DNA from: an uncultured Pelagibacteraceae bacterium
GTDB taxonomy: Bacteria > Pseudomonadota > Alphaproteobacteria > Pelagibacterales > Pelagibacteraceae
Direction: 5' to 3'
NCBI GenBank assembly: GCA_902555945.1
Contig: CACDUS010000004.1
Coordinates: 1-64,000 of the forward strand
DNA length: 64,000 bases
The notes beneath the pieces are model-generated. The model had not been told where the DNA came from and made no database searches. It was given only the letters and a program-made list of their open reading frames with translations. Position numbers and translations under genes: made by a program. This document shows positions 53,220 through 62,228 of the stretch, piece by piece (position 1 is the stretch's first letter; the number at the start of each line of letters is the position of its first letter).

Positions 53220-53851
53220 TAAAAAGTATCATATATTGACTGATCAACAAAAGCATTAAAAGAAATTGATCTTCTTTCATCTTTAGTATCTTTGAATGGG
53301 TAAACTGTGTGCATCATATAATTTGGAAAAAAATAAAAATCACCTACTTCAGGTTTAATTTGGAAAGTAGATTTTGATAAAAATTGTTTAGAACCATGAA
53401 TTAAATTTAATGTACCTCCAGCGTAGTGTTTTACACCGTCTTTCTCGTTTTGAACATATTTCCCAAAAGTTTTTGGAACTTTTAAGAAACCAGCTCCAGA
53501 AACATGTCCTCCATGCATATGCACAGGATTATATTCATTTTGAAATTGCCTTACAATCCAACTATCTATCATTTTGAATTCTTTTATACTTTGATTAGTT
53601 GACATTTGTATCCATTGAAAGACTCCTTTTGAAATGAAATCAAGCCAACCAACCTTTTGAGAAAATTCTTTTTCTAATTTAAATTCTTGAGTAACATCTC
53701 CAGCCAGATTAGCGCCTGCACTAAGCTCTTTTGATTTTTTTTTATCAATGATTAAATTATCAACATAATCATTTAAAGAACTTACCATTTGTTCAGGTAT
53801 TTTGATTTTTGCAATTGTAGGTCCAAATGCTCTAATCAATTGAATTGACAT
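53219..53851 (-). CDS. putative 2-oxoglutarate/Fe(II) oxygenase
   Basis: A 210-residue protein of the TIGR02466-type family. The metal motif is visible: NPVHMHGGHVSGAGFL (candidate His), LNLIHG, and KPEVGDFYFFPNYMMHTVYP with the second His, then ERRSISFNAF with an Arg for 2-oxoglutarate. The substrate is unknown. It is two bases from the hisI stop on the same strand. Confidence 0.8.
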   Translation of the reverse strand: MSIQLIRAFGPTIAKIKIPEQMVSSLNDYVDNLIIDKKKSKELSAGANLAGDVTQEFKLEKEFSQKVGWLDFISKGVFQWIQMSTNQSIKEFKMIDSWIVRQFQNEYNPVHMHGGHVSGAGFLKVPKTFGKYVQNEKDGVKHYAGGTLNLIHGSKQFLSKSTFQIKPEVGDFYFFPNYMMHTVYPFKDTKDERRSISFNAFVDQSIYDTF

Positions 53852-53853
53852 AA

Positions 53854-54321
53854 TTATATTTTAGTTGGATTTGGTTGGCCTTTATAAACTTTTTCAGGAT
53901 CAAATTTTTTTTCTTTTTCTAAAAATTTCATTTCAACTTTTCTTCCATTATCAATTGGACCCAATGGTACTGATCTATAAAAACAAGATCTATAACCAAC
54001 ATGACAACTTGCACCATCGCCTATATCTACAGTTAACCAAATAGAATCTTGATCATCATCAATTCTAATTTCAGTTACTTTTTGTATAAAACCACTTGTT
54101 TTGCCTTTGTGCCAAATAGCATTTCTTGATCTGCTAAAATAATGAGCTTCTTTCGTTTCAATAGTTTTTTTTAATGCTTCAACATTCATATACCCGTGCA
54201 TTAATATGTCTTTAGTTTTTGAACACATCGTAACAACAGGTATCAACCCATCATTATCAAATTTTGGTGAAAGAAGATTTCCTTCTTCAATTTCGACTAC
54301 ATTTTCTCTTTTTTTGAACAT
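53854..54321 (-). CDS. hisI: phosphoribosyl-AMP cyclohydrolase
   Basis: A 155-residue HisI without the HisE domain: PVVTMCSKTKDILMHGYMN, EAHYFSRSRNAIWHKGKTSG, the zinc/metal site DIGDGASCHVGYRSCFYR. It catalyses the third step of histidine synthesis. It is slightly longer than typical HisI at both ends. It is divergent from folE with 76 bases between the start codons. Confidence 0.94.
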   Translation of the reverse strand: MFKKRENVVEIEEGNLLSPKFDNDGLIPVVTMCSKTKDILMHGYMNVEALKKTIETKEAHYFSRSRNAIWHKGKTSGFIQKVTEIRIDDDQDSIWLTVDIGDGASCHVGYRSCFYRSVPLGPIDNGRKVEMKFLEKEKKFDPEKVYKGQPNPTKI

Positions 54322-54397
54322 ATACGGTGATTATGTAGCACATATCTGGATATATTAAATATTTTAAAATTACATAATTATATGTATAAAACTCACA

Positions 54398-55012
54398 ATG
54401 AAATTAGTTAAAGATACAGACAATAATCAAAATTTAAAAAAAGTTTCTGATAAAGAAGCTGAAGAAGCTTTCAAGACAATTCTAACTTGGATGGGCGAAG
54501 ATCCAAATAGAGAAGGATTGTTAGAAACTCCAAAAAGAGTTGTAAAAGCTTTTAAGGAATATTTTAAAGGATATAAAGAAAATCCTAGTCAAGTTTTAGA
54601 TAAAACTTTTGGTGATGTTGAAGGGTACGATGATATGGTTGTTCAAAAAAATATATCTATCCAAAGTCACTGCGAACATCATATGGCTCCAATTATTGGT
54701 AAAGCTCATGTAGCTTATATACCTAAAGAAAGAGTTGTTGGATTAAGTAAATTAGCAAGAGTTGTTGAAGTTTTTTCAAAAAGACTACAAACACAAGAAA
54801 GATTAACTATGCAAATTGCGAATACACTAATGGAGTCATTGGATGCAAAAGGTGTTGCTGTTACAATAGACTCTACACACCAGTGTATGACTATGAGAGG
54901 TATTAAAAAAGAGCAGGCTACAACAGTAACAAATTATTATTTAGGTCAATTTAAAGAAGATCTTTCATATCAAAATAGATATTTAAGATTTATCAGCATA
55001 GCAAAAGAATAA
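54398..55012 (+). CDS. folE: GTP cyclohydrolase I
   Basis: A 204-residue FolE: EAFKTILTWMGEDPNREGLL, TPKRVVKAFKEYF, the zinc/catalytic HCEHHMAPI and THQCMTMRGIKKEQ with Cys and His. It makes 7,8-dihydroneopterin triphosphate, the first step of folate synthesis, which would support the folate-dependent demethylases nearby. The next gene starts three bases later. Confidence 0.97.
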   Translation: MKLVKDTDNNQNLKKVSDKEAEEAFKTILTWMGEDPNREGLLETPKRVVKAFKEYFKGYKENPSQVLDKTFGDVEGYDDMVVQKNISIQSHCEHHMAPIIGKAHVAYIPKERVVGLSKLARVVEVFSKRLQTQERLTMQIANTLMESLDAKGVAVTIDSTHQCMTMRGIKKEQATTVTNYYLGQFKEDLSYQNRYLRFISIAKE

Positions 55013-55015
55013 AAA

Positions 55016-56017
55016 GTGTCTGATCAATTTAAAGCATTAGTTTTAAATCAACAAGGTGAAGACTTTACAAGAGAAGTTAAATCAATAGATAGAAGTTTTT
55101 TAAAACACGGTGATGTAACTGTTAAAGTTGATTATTCTGATTTGAATTTTAAAGATGGGATGATTTTAAAAAATGGTGGACGGTTAGTCAAAGAATTTCC
55201 ACATATACCTGGAATAGATTTTTCAGGGACTGTAATAGAAAGTGAAAATTCAAAATTTAAAGAAGGCGATAATGTTATTCTAACAGGTTTTAGAGTGGGT
55301 GAAATTTTTTACGGAGGATATTCACAAATTGCAAAAGTAAATGGAGATTTTTTAGTAAAGAGACCAAAAAACTTAACAAGTAAGCAAGCTATGATTTTAG
55401 GAACAGCTGGCTTTACTTCTTTGATGAGTGCATTTGCAATTAAAGCTAGAGAAGAAATATTATTAGGTGAAAAAATAAAAGATGTTTTGGTAACAGGTGC
55501 AACAGGTGGTGTTGGTAGTGTTGCGGTAATTATATTAAACAAAATGGGTTATAACGTAACTGCAGTTACTGGAAAAGATTCTAAAGCAGATTATTTGAAA
55601 TCTTTAGGTGCAAAAAATGTTGTGAATCGTAGCGAATTTGACAAAGATCCAAGATTAATTGATAAAGGTTTGTGGGATGGAGTTGTAGATACTGTTGGTG
55701 GAAAAATATTAGCTAATGCAATTGTACAAACAAACCCTAATGGAATTATTGCGGTATGTGGAAATGCTAATACAAATGAATTAAATACAAATGTAATACC
55801 TTTTATGCTTAGAGGAATTAAACTTTGGGGTATGGACTCTGCTAATTGTAGTATTAAAAGAAGAGAATTTATTTGGGGGGAAGCAGCAAATTTAGTTGAT
55901 TTTAATTTGTTAGAACAATCAATTCAAACAGTTAGCTTAGAGGAATTAGTTGAAACTTATCCTAAAATATTAAAAGGAGAAATTGCGGGAAGAGTTTTAG
56001 TTGATTTAAATAAATAA
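55016..56017 (+). CDS. acuI: acryloyl-CoA reductase/quinone reductase (AcuI/YhdH family)
   Basis: A 333-residue medium-chain oxidoreductase starting GTG 55016: FSGTVIESENSKFKEGDNVI, the NAD(P) site VTGATGGVGSVAVIILNK and VVDTVGGKILANAI. YhdH-family proteins include AcuI, which reduces toxic acryloyl-CoA to propionyl-CoA. In bacteria that break down DMSP, acuI is common and detoxifies acrylate. This fits a marine organism but the substrate is inferred. Its stop overlaps the LysR gene start by one base. Confidence 0.85.
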   Translation: MSDQFKALVLNQQGEDFTREVKSIDRSFLKHGDVTVKVDYSDLNFKDGMILKNGGRLVKEFPHIPGIDFSGTVIESENSKFKEGDNVILTGFRVGEIFYGGYSQIAKVNGDFLVKRPKNLTSKQAMILGTAGFTSLMSAFAIKAREEILLGEKIKDVLVTGATGGVGSVAVIILNKMGYNVTAVTGKDSKADYLKSLGAKNVVNRSEFDKDPRLIDKGLWDGVVDTVGGKILANAIVQTNPNGIIAVCGNANTNELNTNVIPFMLRGIKLWGMDSANCSIKRREFIWGEAANLVDFNLLEQSIQTVSLEELVETYPKILKGEIAGRVLVDLNK

Positions 56018-56907
56018 TGGATTGGGACAAATTAAAAATATTTCATGCAGTTGCTGAAGCAGGAAGTTTTACTAACGCAACAATTAACTTAAATTTAAGT
56101 CAGTCAGCGATCAGTAGACAAATTCAGTCTTTGGAGCAAGATTTAAAAGTACAATTATTTGAAAGACATGCAAGAGGCTTAACCTTAACTGAAAATGGAG
56201 AGTATGTTTTTAAAACTGCTCATGAAGTGATTAGTAAATTAAAAGAAGTTGAAACTTCTTTAGGTGATCAAAAAAATAAACCAACTGGCAAGTTAACTAT
56301 TACGACAGTTAGAAGTTTTGGTACACACTGGTTAACCCCAAGAATTGAAGAGTTTATGCGTTTAAATCCTGAAGTAGAAATTGAGCTTATTTTTGAGGAT
56401 AAAGAGTTGGATTTGAGTACAAGACAAGCCGATATTGGTATTTTCATGAGAAGGCCAAAACAGCTAAATTATATTCAAAAAAAGCTTATAGATCTTAAGT
56501 ACTACATATATGGATCAAATAAATACCTAGAAAAATTTGGTATGCCTAAAACTATAGGCGATTTAAATAAGCATAAATTCATTTCTTTTGGAAAGGGTGC
56601 ACCATCGCCAGTATATAATCCTGATTGGGCATTAAAATTAGGAATGCATGATGGTAAAAAACGAAAGCCTATAATGAAAGTAAATAGTGTTATGGGTCTA
56701 TTGTTAGCTGTAGAATCTGGGGTAGGCTTAGCAGCATTACCTGAGTATTTAGTGAGTAATTCTTCAAATGTAATAAAAGTTTTACCAAAATCTGAAGGTC
56801 CAATTACAGAAGCTCACTTTGTTTATCCTCAATCGCTTAAAAATACAGCTAGGGTTCAAGCTTTTAGGAATTTTTTATTTAGTAAAATAGGCGACTGGAA
56901 GTCATAG
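56017..56907 (+). CDS. LysR-family transcriptional regulator
   Basis: A 296-residue LTTR: N-terminal HTH (WDKLKIFHAVAEAGSFTNAT, LNLSQSAISRQIQSLEQDLK) and a C-terminal effector domain. It overlaps the acuI-like gene by one base, and so may respond to an acrylate or related signal. It is followed by the iron-regulated region. Confidence 0.9.
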   Translation: MDWDKLKIFHAVAEAGSFTNATINLNLSQSAISRQIQSLEQDLKVQLFERHARGLTLTENGEYVFKTAHEVISKLKEVETSLGDQKNKPTGKLTITTVRSFGTHWLTPRIEEFMRLNPEVEIELIFEDKELDLSTRQADIGIFMRRPKQLNYIQKKLIDLKYYIYGSNKYLEKFGMPKTIGDLNKHKFISFGKGAPSPVYNPDWALKLGMHDGKKRKPIMKVNSVMGLLLAVESGVGLAALPEYLVSNSSNVIKVLPKSEGPITEAHFVYPQSLKNTARVQAFRNFLFSKIGDWKS

Positions 56908-56927
56908 AAAGTTGCGACACTATTGCA

Positions 56928-56946
56928 ATTGATAATCATTCTCAAT
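56928..56946 (+). promoter_or_regulatory. Fur-type box upstream of the iron ABC operon
   Basis: ATTGATAATCATTCTCAAT (19 bases) has a nearly perfect dyad: the outer ATTGA/TCAAT and AAT/ATT inner parts match. It resembles the Fur box (GATAATGATAATCATTATC). CATTCTCAAT (56937-56946) recurs at 56959-56968, 22 bases apart, about two helical turns, so a second half-site is likely. Confidence 0.7.
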
Positions 56947-56999
56947 AGTAATAGTTCTCATTCTCAATAAAATTAACATGCGGGAGAACGGGGAATAGA

Positions 57000-58022
57000 G
57001 TGAGAAGAATATCAATTTTAACAATAATAATATCATTTATTTCAACCATAGTTTTTTCAGCTGAAGTAAATGTATTTAGTGCCAGACATTACGACTCGGA
57101 CATCCAACTTTACGAAAAATTTACAGTAAAAACTGGGATTAAAGTAAATGTTGTTTCAGGAAAATCGGGGGCTTTAGAAAAAAGAATAATTGAAGAGGGC
57201 TCAGATAGTAAAGCAGATTTATATATTACAGCAGATGCAGGAAGATTAGGTGCTTTTGATACAAAAGGAATGCTTCAATCAGGATTATCTTCTGAATTAA
57301 TTAAATCATTAGTCCCCTCTAATTTTAGAACATCTAAATGGGTTGGAATAGCAAAAAGAGCAAGAATAATTTATTTTGCTCCAGAAAGAGTATCTGGCGC
57401 AGAACTTACTGGGTTGACTTATGAAAGTTTAGCGGATCCAAAATGGAAAGGAAGATTAGTTATTAGAAAATCTAATAATATTTATAATCAATCATTAGTC
57501 GCATCGTTAATTACAAATAATGGAAAAAAATCTACATCTGAATGGGCAAAAGGTATTGTTAATAATATGGCAAGAGTTCCAAAAGGAAATGATAGAGCTC
57601 AGATATTAGCAGTTGCTGCTGGGGAAGCTGATATTGCTGTAGCCAATACTTATTATTTAGCTTTAATGTTATCAGGTAAAAAAGGTACAGAACAACAAGA
57701 AGCAGCAAAGAAAGTTAAACCATTTTTCCCAAATCAAAATGATAGAGGCACTCATATGAATATCAGTGGTGTAGGTTTAGTTAAAGGTGCACCAAATAAA
57801 GAAAATGCAATAAAACTTGTTGAATTCCTTTTAAGCAAAGAAGCGCAAGAACATATTGTTAATAACACTTTTGAATATCCAATGATTGATGGTGTATCAC
57901 CACACTCACTTGTAGTTAATATGGGATTAGATTTTAAACAAGATTTTAAAACTAAAGTTGTTAATTACGGAAAAAAACAAGCTGATGCTTTAGAAGTAAT
58001 GCTGACAGCAGGGTGGAAATAA
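57000..58022 (+). CDS. iron(III) ABC transporter, periplasmic binding protein
   Basis: A 340-residue periplasmic binding protein starting at GTG 57000 with a signal peptide (about 1-20, ending in VFSA). The FutA/FbpA type is indicated by VNVFSARHYDSDIQLYEKF, KADLYITADAGRLGAFDTKG, ANTYYLALMLSG and FFPNQNDRGTHMNISGVGL. It carries ferric iron to the permease downstream. Fur-type boxes upstream suggest control by iron. A strong terminator hairpin (58097-58126) follows, so this protein is probably made in excess over the permease and ATPase. Confidence 0.92.
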   Translation: MRRISILTIIISFISTIVFSAEVNVFSARHYDSDIQLYEKFTVKTGIKVNVVSGKSGALEKRIIEEGSDSKADLYITADAGRLGAFDTKGMLQSGLSSELIKSLVPSNFRTSKWVGIAKRARIIYFAPERVSGAELTGLTYESLADPKWKGRLVIRKSNNIYNQSLVASLITNNGKKSTSEWAKGIVNNMARVPKGNDRAQILAVAAGEADIAVANTYYLALMLSGKKGTEQQEAAKKVKPFFPNQNDRGTHMNISGVGLVKGAPNKENAIKLVEFLLSKEAQEHIVNNTFEYPMIDGVSPHSLVVNMGLDFKQDFKTKVVNYGKKQADALEVMLTAGWK

Positions 58023-58023
58023 G

Positions 58024-58089
58024 ATGATTAAAAAATTTCTTAAATTAAAACAATGGAGGTTCCGCATATCCAAAGTATTTAATTTTTGA
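58024..58089 (+). CDS. possible 21-codon frame before the terminator
   Basis: ATG 58024 opens 21 codons (MIKKFLKLKQWRFRISKVFN, then F) ending at 58089, seven bases before the terminator stem. It starts one base after the binding-protein stop codon. It is Lys/Arg-rich. It may be a coincidence of an open frame in a leader. Confidence 0.2.
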   Translation: MIKKFLKLKQWRFRISKVFNF

Positions 58090-58096
58090 ATAAAAG

Positions 58097-58126
58097 ATAG
58101 CGTTCATTTAAAAAAATGAACGCTAT
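58097..58126 (+). terminator. strong hairpin between binding protein and permease genes
   Basis: ATAGCGTTCATTT and AAATGAACGCTAT are perfect 13-base arms with a four-A loop, followed by TTATTTATTTTC. It is likely a rho-independent terminator or stabilising stem, partial in effect, that sets higher expression of the binding protein than of the permease. Confidence 0.8.
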
Positions 58127-58161
58127 TTATTTATTTTCTTAATTATAAGGCGGATTATAAT

Positions 58162-59771
58162 ATGAGAATAAACACTTGGTATATATCATCATTTGTAATT
58201 TCATTAGTTGTAGCAATTCCAATATTAACCGTATTCACTAGTTTTTTTGAAGATACCTCAAATTATTATGAAATTATTAAAAATACATTTTTAATTGAAT
58301 ATATTTTTAATTCATTAATTCTATTAATTGGCGTTTTAATATTAACTTTTTTTATTGGTGTTGGTTCGGCTTATCTTGTGTCTTTTTACGAATTTCCTGG
58401 CGCAAATTTTTTTAAATGGGCATTAATTCTTTCATTTGCTGTTCCAGGTTATATCTATGCTTATTCACTAACGGCTTTTTTTGAAAATTATGGAACTTTA
58501 TATTCAATATTAAAATCATTTTTAGGTGAGGGAAATTATAATAAAGTAATTCCAAAATTTGATGGAATGATAGGTGCAATATTATCTATTTCATTTTCTC
58601 TTTTTGGCTATGTATATGTTTTAACAAGAGCTTCTTTTCATTATCAATCACAGAACTTACTAGAGCTTGGTCAGAATTTAGGATTTTCTAAAAAAAAATT
58701 ATTATTTGATATTATTTTACCTTCAGCAAGACCCGCTATTATTGCTGGATTAGCTTTGGTTGCAATGGAAACTTTGTCAGATTTTGGTGCAGTATCTTTT
58801 TTTGGAATTTCTACATTAACCACAGGCATATATAATTCTTGGATTTCATTTGATGATTTAGCTTTTGCAAATCAATTATCTTTTTTTCTATTACTCTTTA
58901 TTCTAGGCTTATTTTTGCTGGAAAACCTGTCCAGAAAGAAGGCTCAATATCATTCTCCAGCGAGAGGGGGAATTAAAAAAAAGAAGAAAATAAAATTGTC
59001 GAGTTTAAAAGCTTTTTTTGCTTTTTTTGCTTTAATATTAATATTTTCAGTAACGTTTTTATTTCCTGTTTTACAAATGTTGTACTGGACAATTATTTTT
59101 CCAAAAAATTTTATGGATTTAAATATTTCACAATTATTCATAAATACCGTTATTTTAGTTTTGTTGACTAGCTTTGTATTATTGATTTTTTCTTTTTTAT
59201 CTAATTATGGAAACAGGGTCACAAGAAGTAAATTTCTTCAACACATGTCTACATTTTCAATCACTGGATATGCGATACCAGGAGTGATATTGGCTGTTGC
59301 TTTTATTACTTTTATTGCATGGTTCGATAATACAGTAATAAAATTTTTTGATTTAGGTTCAATTAAAAAATATTTATCGGGTCAATTACTGGTTTAGTTA
59401 TCGTATATTTTATAAGATTCTATTCCTTATCTTTTAATGGACTTAAATCAGGATATGAAAGAATAAATAGATCAATAGATGAAAGTTCTTATTTGCTAGG
59501 ATATTCAAAAATGAAAACCTTTTTAGGAATACATTTGCCTTATTTAAAAAACTCAGTCTTTCTAATTGGAATTTTAATTTCAATTGAAGTTATAAAAGAA
59601 CTTCCAATTACACTAATACTAAGACCATTTAACTTTGAAACTTTTGCCACTACAGCATATGTCTTTGCTTCACAAGATTTACTTGAGGCTGCTGCTGTAC
59701 CAGCTTTATTTTTGATTTTGATTGCAAGTTTATTTATTTTAATTACATCTAGATATATATTGAGAGATTAA
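58162..59771 (+). CDS. iron(III) ABC transporter permease, frame interrupted
   Basis: Two frames encode one FbpB/SfuB-type double permease. The first (58162 to stop at 59397) has ILTVFTSFFEDTSNYYEIIK, many membrane segments and the EAA-like loop FSKKKLLFDIILPSARPAII. The second, in another frame, continues GLVIVYFIRFYSLSFNGLKS, ELGYSKMK-type EAA loop (LGYSKMKTFLGIHLPYLKNS) and the final transmembrane part to 59771. Joined, the length (about 536) fits the family. One missing base between about 59365 and 59390, for example in the A6 run (59365-59370), would rejoin them. The ATPase ATG overlaps the final stop by one base. Either a sequence error, a recent mutation or slippage. Confidence 0.75.
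59365..59398 (+). other. frameshift position in the permease gene
   Basis: Frame 1 ends with TAG at 59395-59397 (GQLLV-stop). The downstream frame opens after TAA at 59364-59366 and reads KIFIGSITGLVIVYF. The frames overlap on 59367-59394. Adding one A to the AAAAAA run gives SIKKIFIGSITGLV, a smooth membrane helix. Confidence 0.75.
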
Positions 59772-60829
59772 TGACAAAAAATTTTTTTGAAATTGAAAAT
59801 GTATCATTTGTTGCTGGAGGAAAAAATAAAGTTAACAATGTAAATTTATCAATTGAAAATGAAGGAGATATTATTTGCCTATTAGGTCCATCTGGAATAG
59901 GCAAAACTACAATTTTAAGAACTATTGCTGGTTTAGAAAAAATAAATAACGGAAAAATAACTTTAAAAAATAGAGTTATTTCATCAAATAAAATTCACAT
60001 TGAACCTGAGGATAGAAATGTTGCTTTATCCTTTCAAGAAAATTGTCTATTTCCTCATTACTCTGTTGAAAAAAATATTAATCTTGGTGCAACAAGAAAA
60101 ATTGGTAAAAAGAAAAAAATAAACTCAAAAGATATAATTAAATTTTTAAATCTTGAAAAAATTTTAAATAAATATCCACATGAAATAAGCGCAGGTGAAG
60201 CACAAAGAGCATCATTAGCCAGGTCCTTAATTTCTCAGCCAGATCTACTTTTACTTGATGAACCATTATCAAATGTTGATCAAAGTTTTAAAGAGGAAAT
60301 TCAAGTTGAATTAAAACAAATATTAACCAATTCTAAAATTACTACAATTATAGTTACTCATGATTCTTATGAAGCTTTTTATCTAGGTAGTAAGTGTGCA
60401 ATTATTTTAGATGGTCAAATCAAACAATATGATGATCCATACAATGTTTACCATTTCCCAAATTCTGTGGAGGTTGTTAATTTTTTAAATAGAGGCATTT
60501 TAGTTCCAGCAAAAGTTACTGGAGAAAATTCATTAGAAAATGATGATCTTGGAACAATTGAAGGAAATTTCATTAAACATTATCCGAAAGGATCAAATGT
60601 TAAATTATTACTTCAGCCTGAGGATTTAGAACATGATGATAAAAGTAACCTAAAACTTGAAGTAGTAGATAGAAAATTCAGAGGGACTAACTTTATATAT
60701 ACTCTTAAAACACCAAGTAATACCTTGATACCTGTATTTGTTCACTCACATCACATACACCAACATGAAGTTGATGAAAAATTTGGCATTAAAAGACCAA
60801 TACATATTGATCATATAGTTTGCTTCTAA
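59771..60829 (+). CDS. iron(III) ABC transporter ATP-binding protein
   Basis: A 352-residue ATPase of the FbpC type: Walker A LLGPSGIGKTTILR, Q-loop ALSFQENCLFPH, signature ISAGEAQRASLARS (SAGE in place of SGGQ), Walker B LLLLDEPLSNVD, and a His switch in IVTHDSYEAF. The C-terminal part (about 240-352) is a TOBE-like regulatory domain. It powers the iron uptake system encoded just upstream. Confidence 0.93.
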   Translation: MTKNFFEIENVSFVAGGKNKVNNVNLSIENEGDIICLLGPSGIGKTTILRTIAGLEKINNGKITLKNRVISSNKIHIEPEDRNVALSFQENCLFPHYSVEKNINLGATRKIGKKKKINSKDIIKFLNLEKILNKYPHEISAGEAQRASLARSLISQPDLLLLDEPLSNVDQSFKEEIQVELKQILTNSKITTIIVTHDSYEAFYLGSKCAIILDGQIKQYDDPYNVYHFPNSVEVVNFLNRGILVPAKVTGENSLENDDLGTIEGNFIKHYPKGSNVKLLLQPEDLEHDDKSNLKLEVVDRKFRGTNFIYTLKTPSNTLIPVFVHSHHIHQHEVDEKFGIKRPIHIDHIVCF

Positions 60830-60847
60830 TAAAAGCCTTCCTAAAAA

Positions 60848-61543
60848 ATGAAAACTAATTTTAAAGTATTTTTAAAAGGCATAATTGATGTAAGTCCTTT
60901 AATGATCCCAGTAGTACCATTTGGTCTTATTTTTGGAGTTCTTGCAATTGACGTTGGATTTAGTCCCTTAGAAACAATGGGAATGTCATTAATAGTTTTT
61001 GGTGGAGCTTCTCAAATAGTTCTTTTGCAATTATTTTCCGGAGGAGCTTCTTCTCTAGTAATTATCAGCTCAGTTGGTGCTGTGAATTCACGGCATCTGC
61101 TTTATGGAGCTGTTGTATCTGAACATTTATCAGATTTAAAATTAATTTGGAAAATTATTATTTCATATTTTTTAATAGATCAGGCATATGCGATATCAAA
61201 TGATTATTTAAAGAAAAACAAAGATCAAAATAGATATTTTCATTTAGTTGGTGCTGGTACAACATGTTGGGTGATTTGGCAATCAACCACTTTTTTAGGA
61301 ATTATATTGGGTGCGGCAATACCAGAAAAACTTGGTTTAAGTTTTGCTGTTCCTTTAACATTTTTAGCACTCTTAGTTAATGATTTTAGAAAATTTATAA
61401 ATGTTATTGTGATAATTGTTTCAGGATTTGTAGCTACACTTGGTTATAATTATATTCCTTTTAAAGCCTACGCAATTGTAGCTGGCTTAACAGGTTTATT
61501 GGTAGCAATGATATTAACAAAAATGGTTAAAACAAATGAGTAA
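60848..61543 (+). CDS. azlC: AzlC family branched-chain amino acid exporter, large subunit
   Basis: A 231-residue membrane protein with about seven hydrophobic segments and AzlC hallmarks: PVVPFGLIFGVLAIDVGFSP, GGASQIVLLQLFSGGAS and NSRHLLYGAVVSEHL. AzlCD exports branched-chain amino acids and analogues. The azlD ATG overlaps its 3' end by eight bases. Confidence 0.92.
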   Translation: MKTNFKVFLKGIIDVSPLMIPVVPFGLIFGVLAIDVGFSPLETMGMSLIVFGGASQIVLLQLFSGGASSLVIISSVGAVNSRHLLYGAVVSEHLSDLKLIWKIIISYFLIDQAYAISNDYLKKNKDQNRYFHLVGAGTTCWVIWQSTTFLGIILGAAIPEKLGLSFAVPLTFLALLVNDFRKFINVIVIIVSGFVATLGYNYIPFKAYAIVAGLTGLLVAMILTKMVKTNE

Positions 61544-61850
61544 TTGGGCTTTAATAATATATTGTGGATTGATTACTTATCTTACGAGATTTTCAATGAT
61601 TGCATTAATTAAGAAAGAAATGTTCAATGATAGGATAAGAGAAGTTTTATCTTATGTTCCTTCAGCTATATTTCCAGCTATTATTTTTCCAGCTATTTTC
61701 CTTGATAGCCAAGGGTCAATTTTAATTGCAGATAATCCAAAAATTATGGCAGCATTAATTGCAACAATAATTGGAATTTTTTCAAGAAGTATAATTGCGA
61801 CAATATTTTCTGGATTAGCATCTTATTGGTTTATAATATTTGTTATATAA
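61536..61850 (+). CDS. azlD: AzlD family branched-chain amino acid exporter, small subunit
   Basis: A 104-residue membrane protein with four segments: IIYCGLITYLTRFSMIALIK, VLSYVPSAIFPAIIFPAIFL and the C-terminal hydrophobic region. It is the usual partner of AzlC and overlaps it by eight bases. Confidence 0.9.
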   Translation: MSNWALIIYCGLITYLTRFSMIALIKKEMFNDRIREVLSYVPSAIFPAIIFPAIFLDSQGSILIADNPKIMAALIATIIGIFSRSIIATIFSGLASYWFIIFVI

Positions 61851-61857
61851 ATAATTT

Positions 61858-62226
61858 ATGAAAAAAATCTTTATATTTATTTTTTGTTTATTTGTGTTCA
61901 ATAGTAGTGCAATAGCAAAAGAAACAACTTTTAAAAAAGAATTATTTGATAAAGCTCAAGCTGATGGCAAGATTGTTATAGTAAGTTCTTGGATTAAGTA
62001 TTGTACATCTTGTGCTAGTCAAATGAAAGTTTTAGATAAAGCTAAGAATGATTTTAAAAATATTGAATATTTTAAATTTGATGTAACAAATAAAGAAATC
62101 GCACAAATGTTTGATGTGCAATATCAAACAACACTTTTAATTTTTAAAGATAAAAAACTAGTTTATAGAAGTATTGGTGAGACAACCAAAGATCTGATTT
62201 ATAAAGCTATTCAATCCTCAATTTAG
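61858..62226 (+). CDS. periplasmic thioredoxin-like protein
   Basis: A 122-residue protein with a signal peptide (about 1-20, KKIFIFIFCLFVFNSSAIA) and a thioredoxin fold with Cys-Thr-Ser-Cys in SWIKYCTSCASQMK. It resembles the C-terminal DsbD-like domain. It probably transfers thiols or electrons in the periplasm. The convergent hydrolase gene ends two bases after it. Confidence 0.85.
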   Translation: MKKIFIFIFCLFVFNSSAIAKETTFKKELFDKAQADGKIVIVSSWIKYCTSCASQMKVLDKAKNDFKNIEYFKFDVTNKEIAQMFDVQYQTTLLIFKDKKLVYRSIGETTKDLIYKAIQSSI

Positions 62227-62228
62227 AT

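Noticed and set aside
59365..59398. Programmed -1 ribosomal frameshift in the permease
   Set aside because: No proper X-XXY-YYZ slippery heptamer in the right phase and no clear downstream pseudoknot; an indel or transcript slippage at A6 is simpler.
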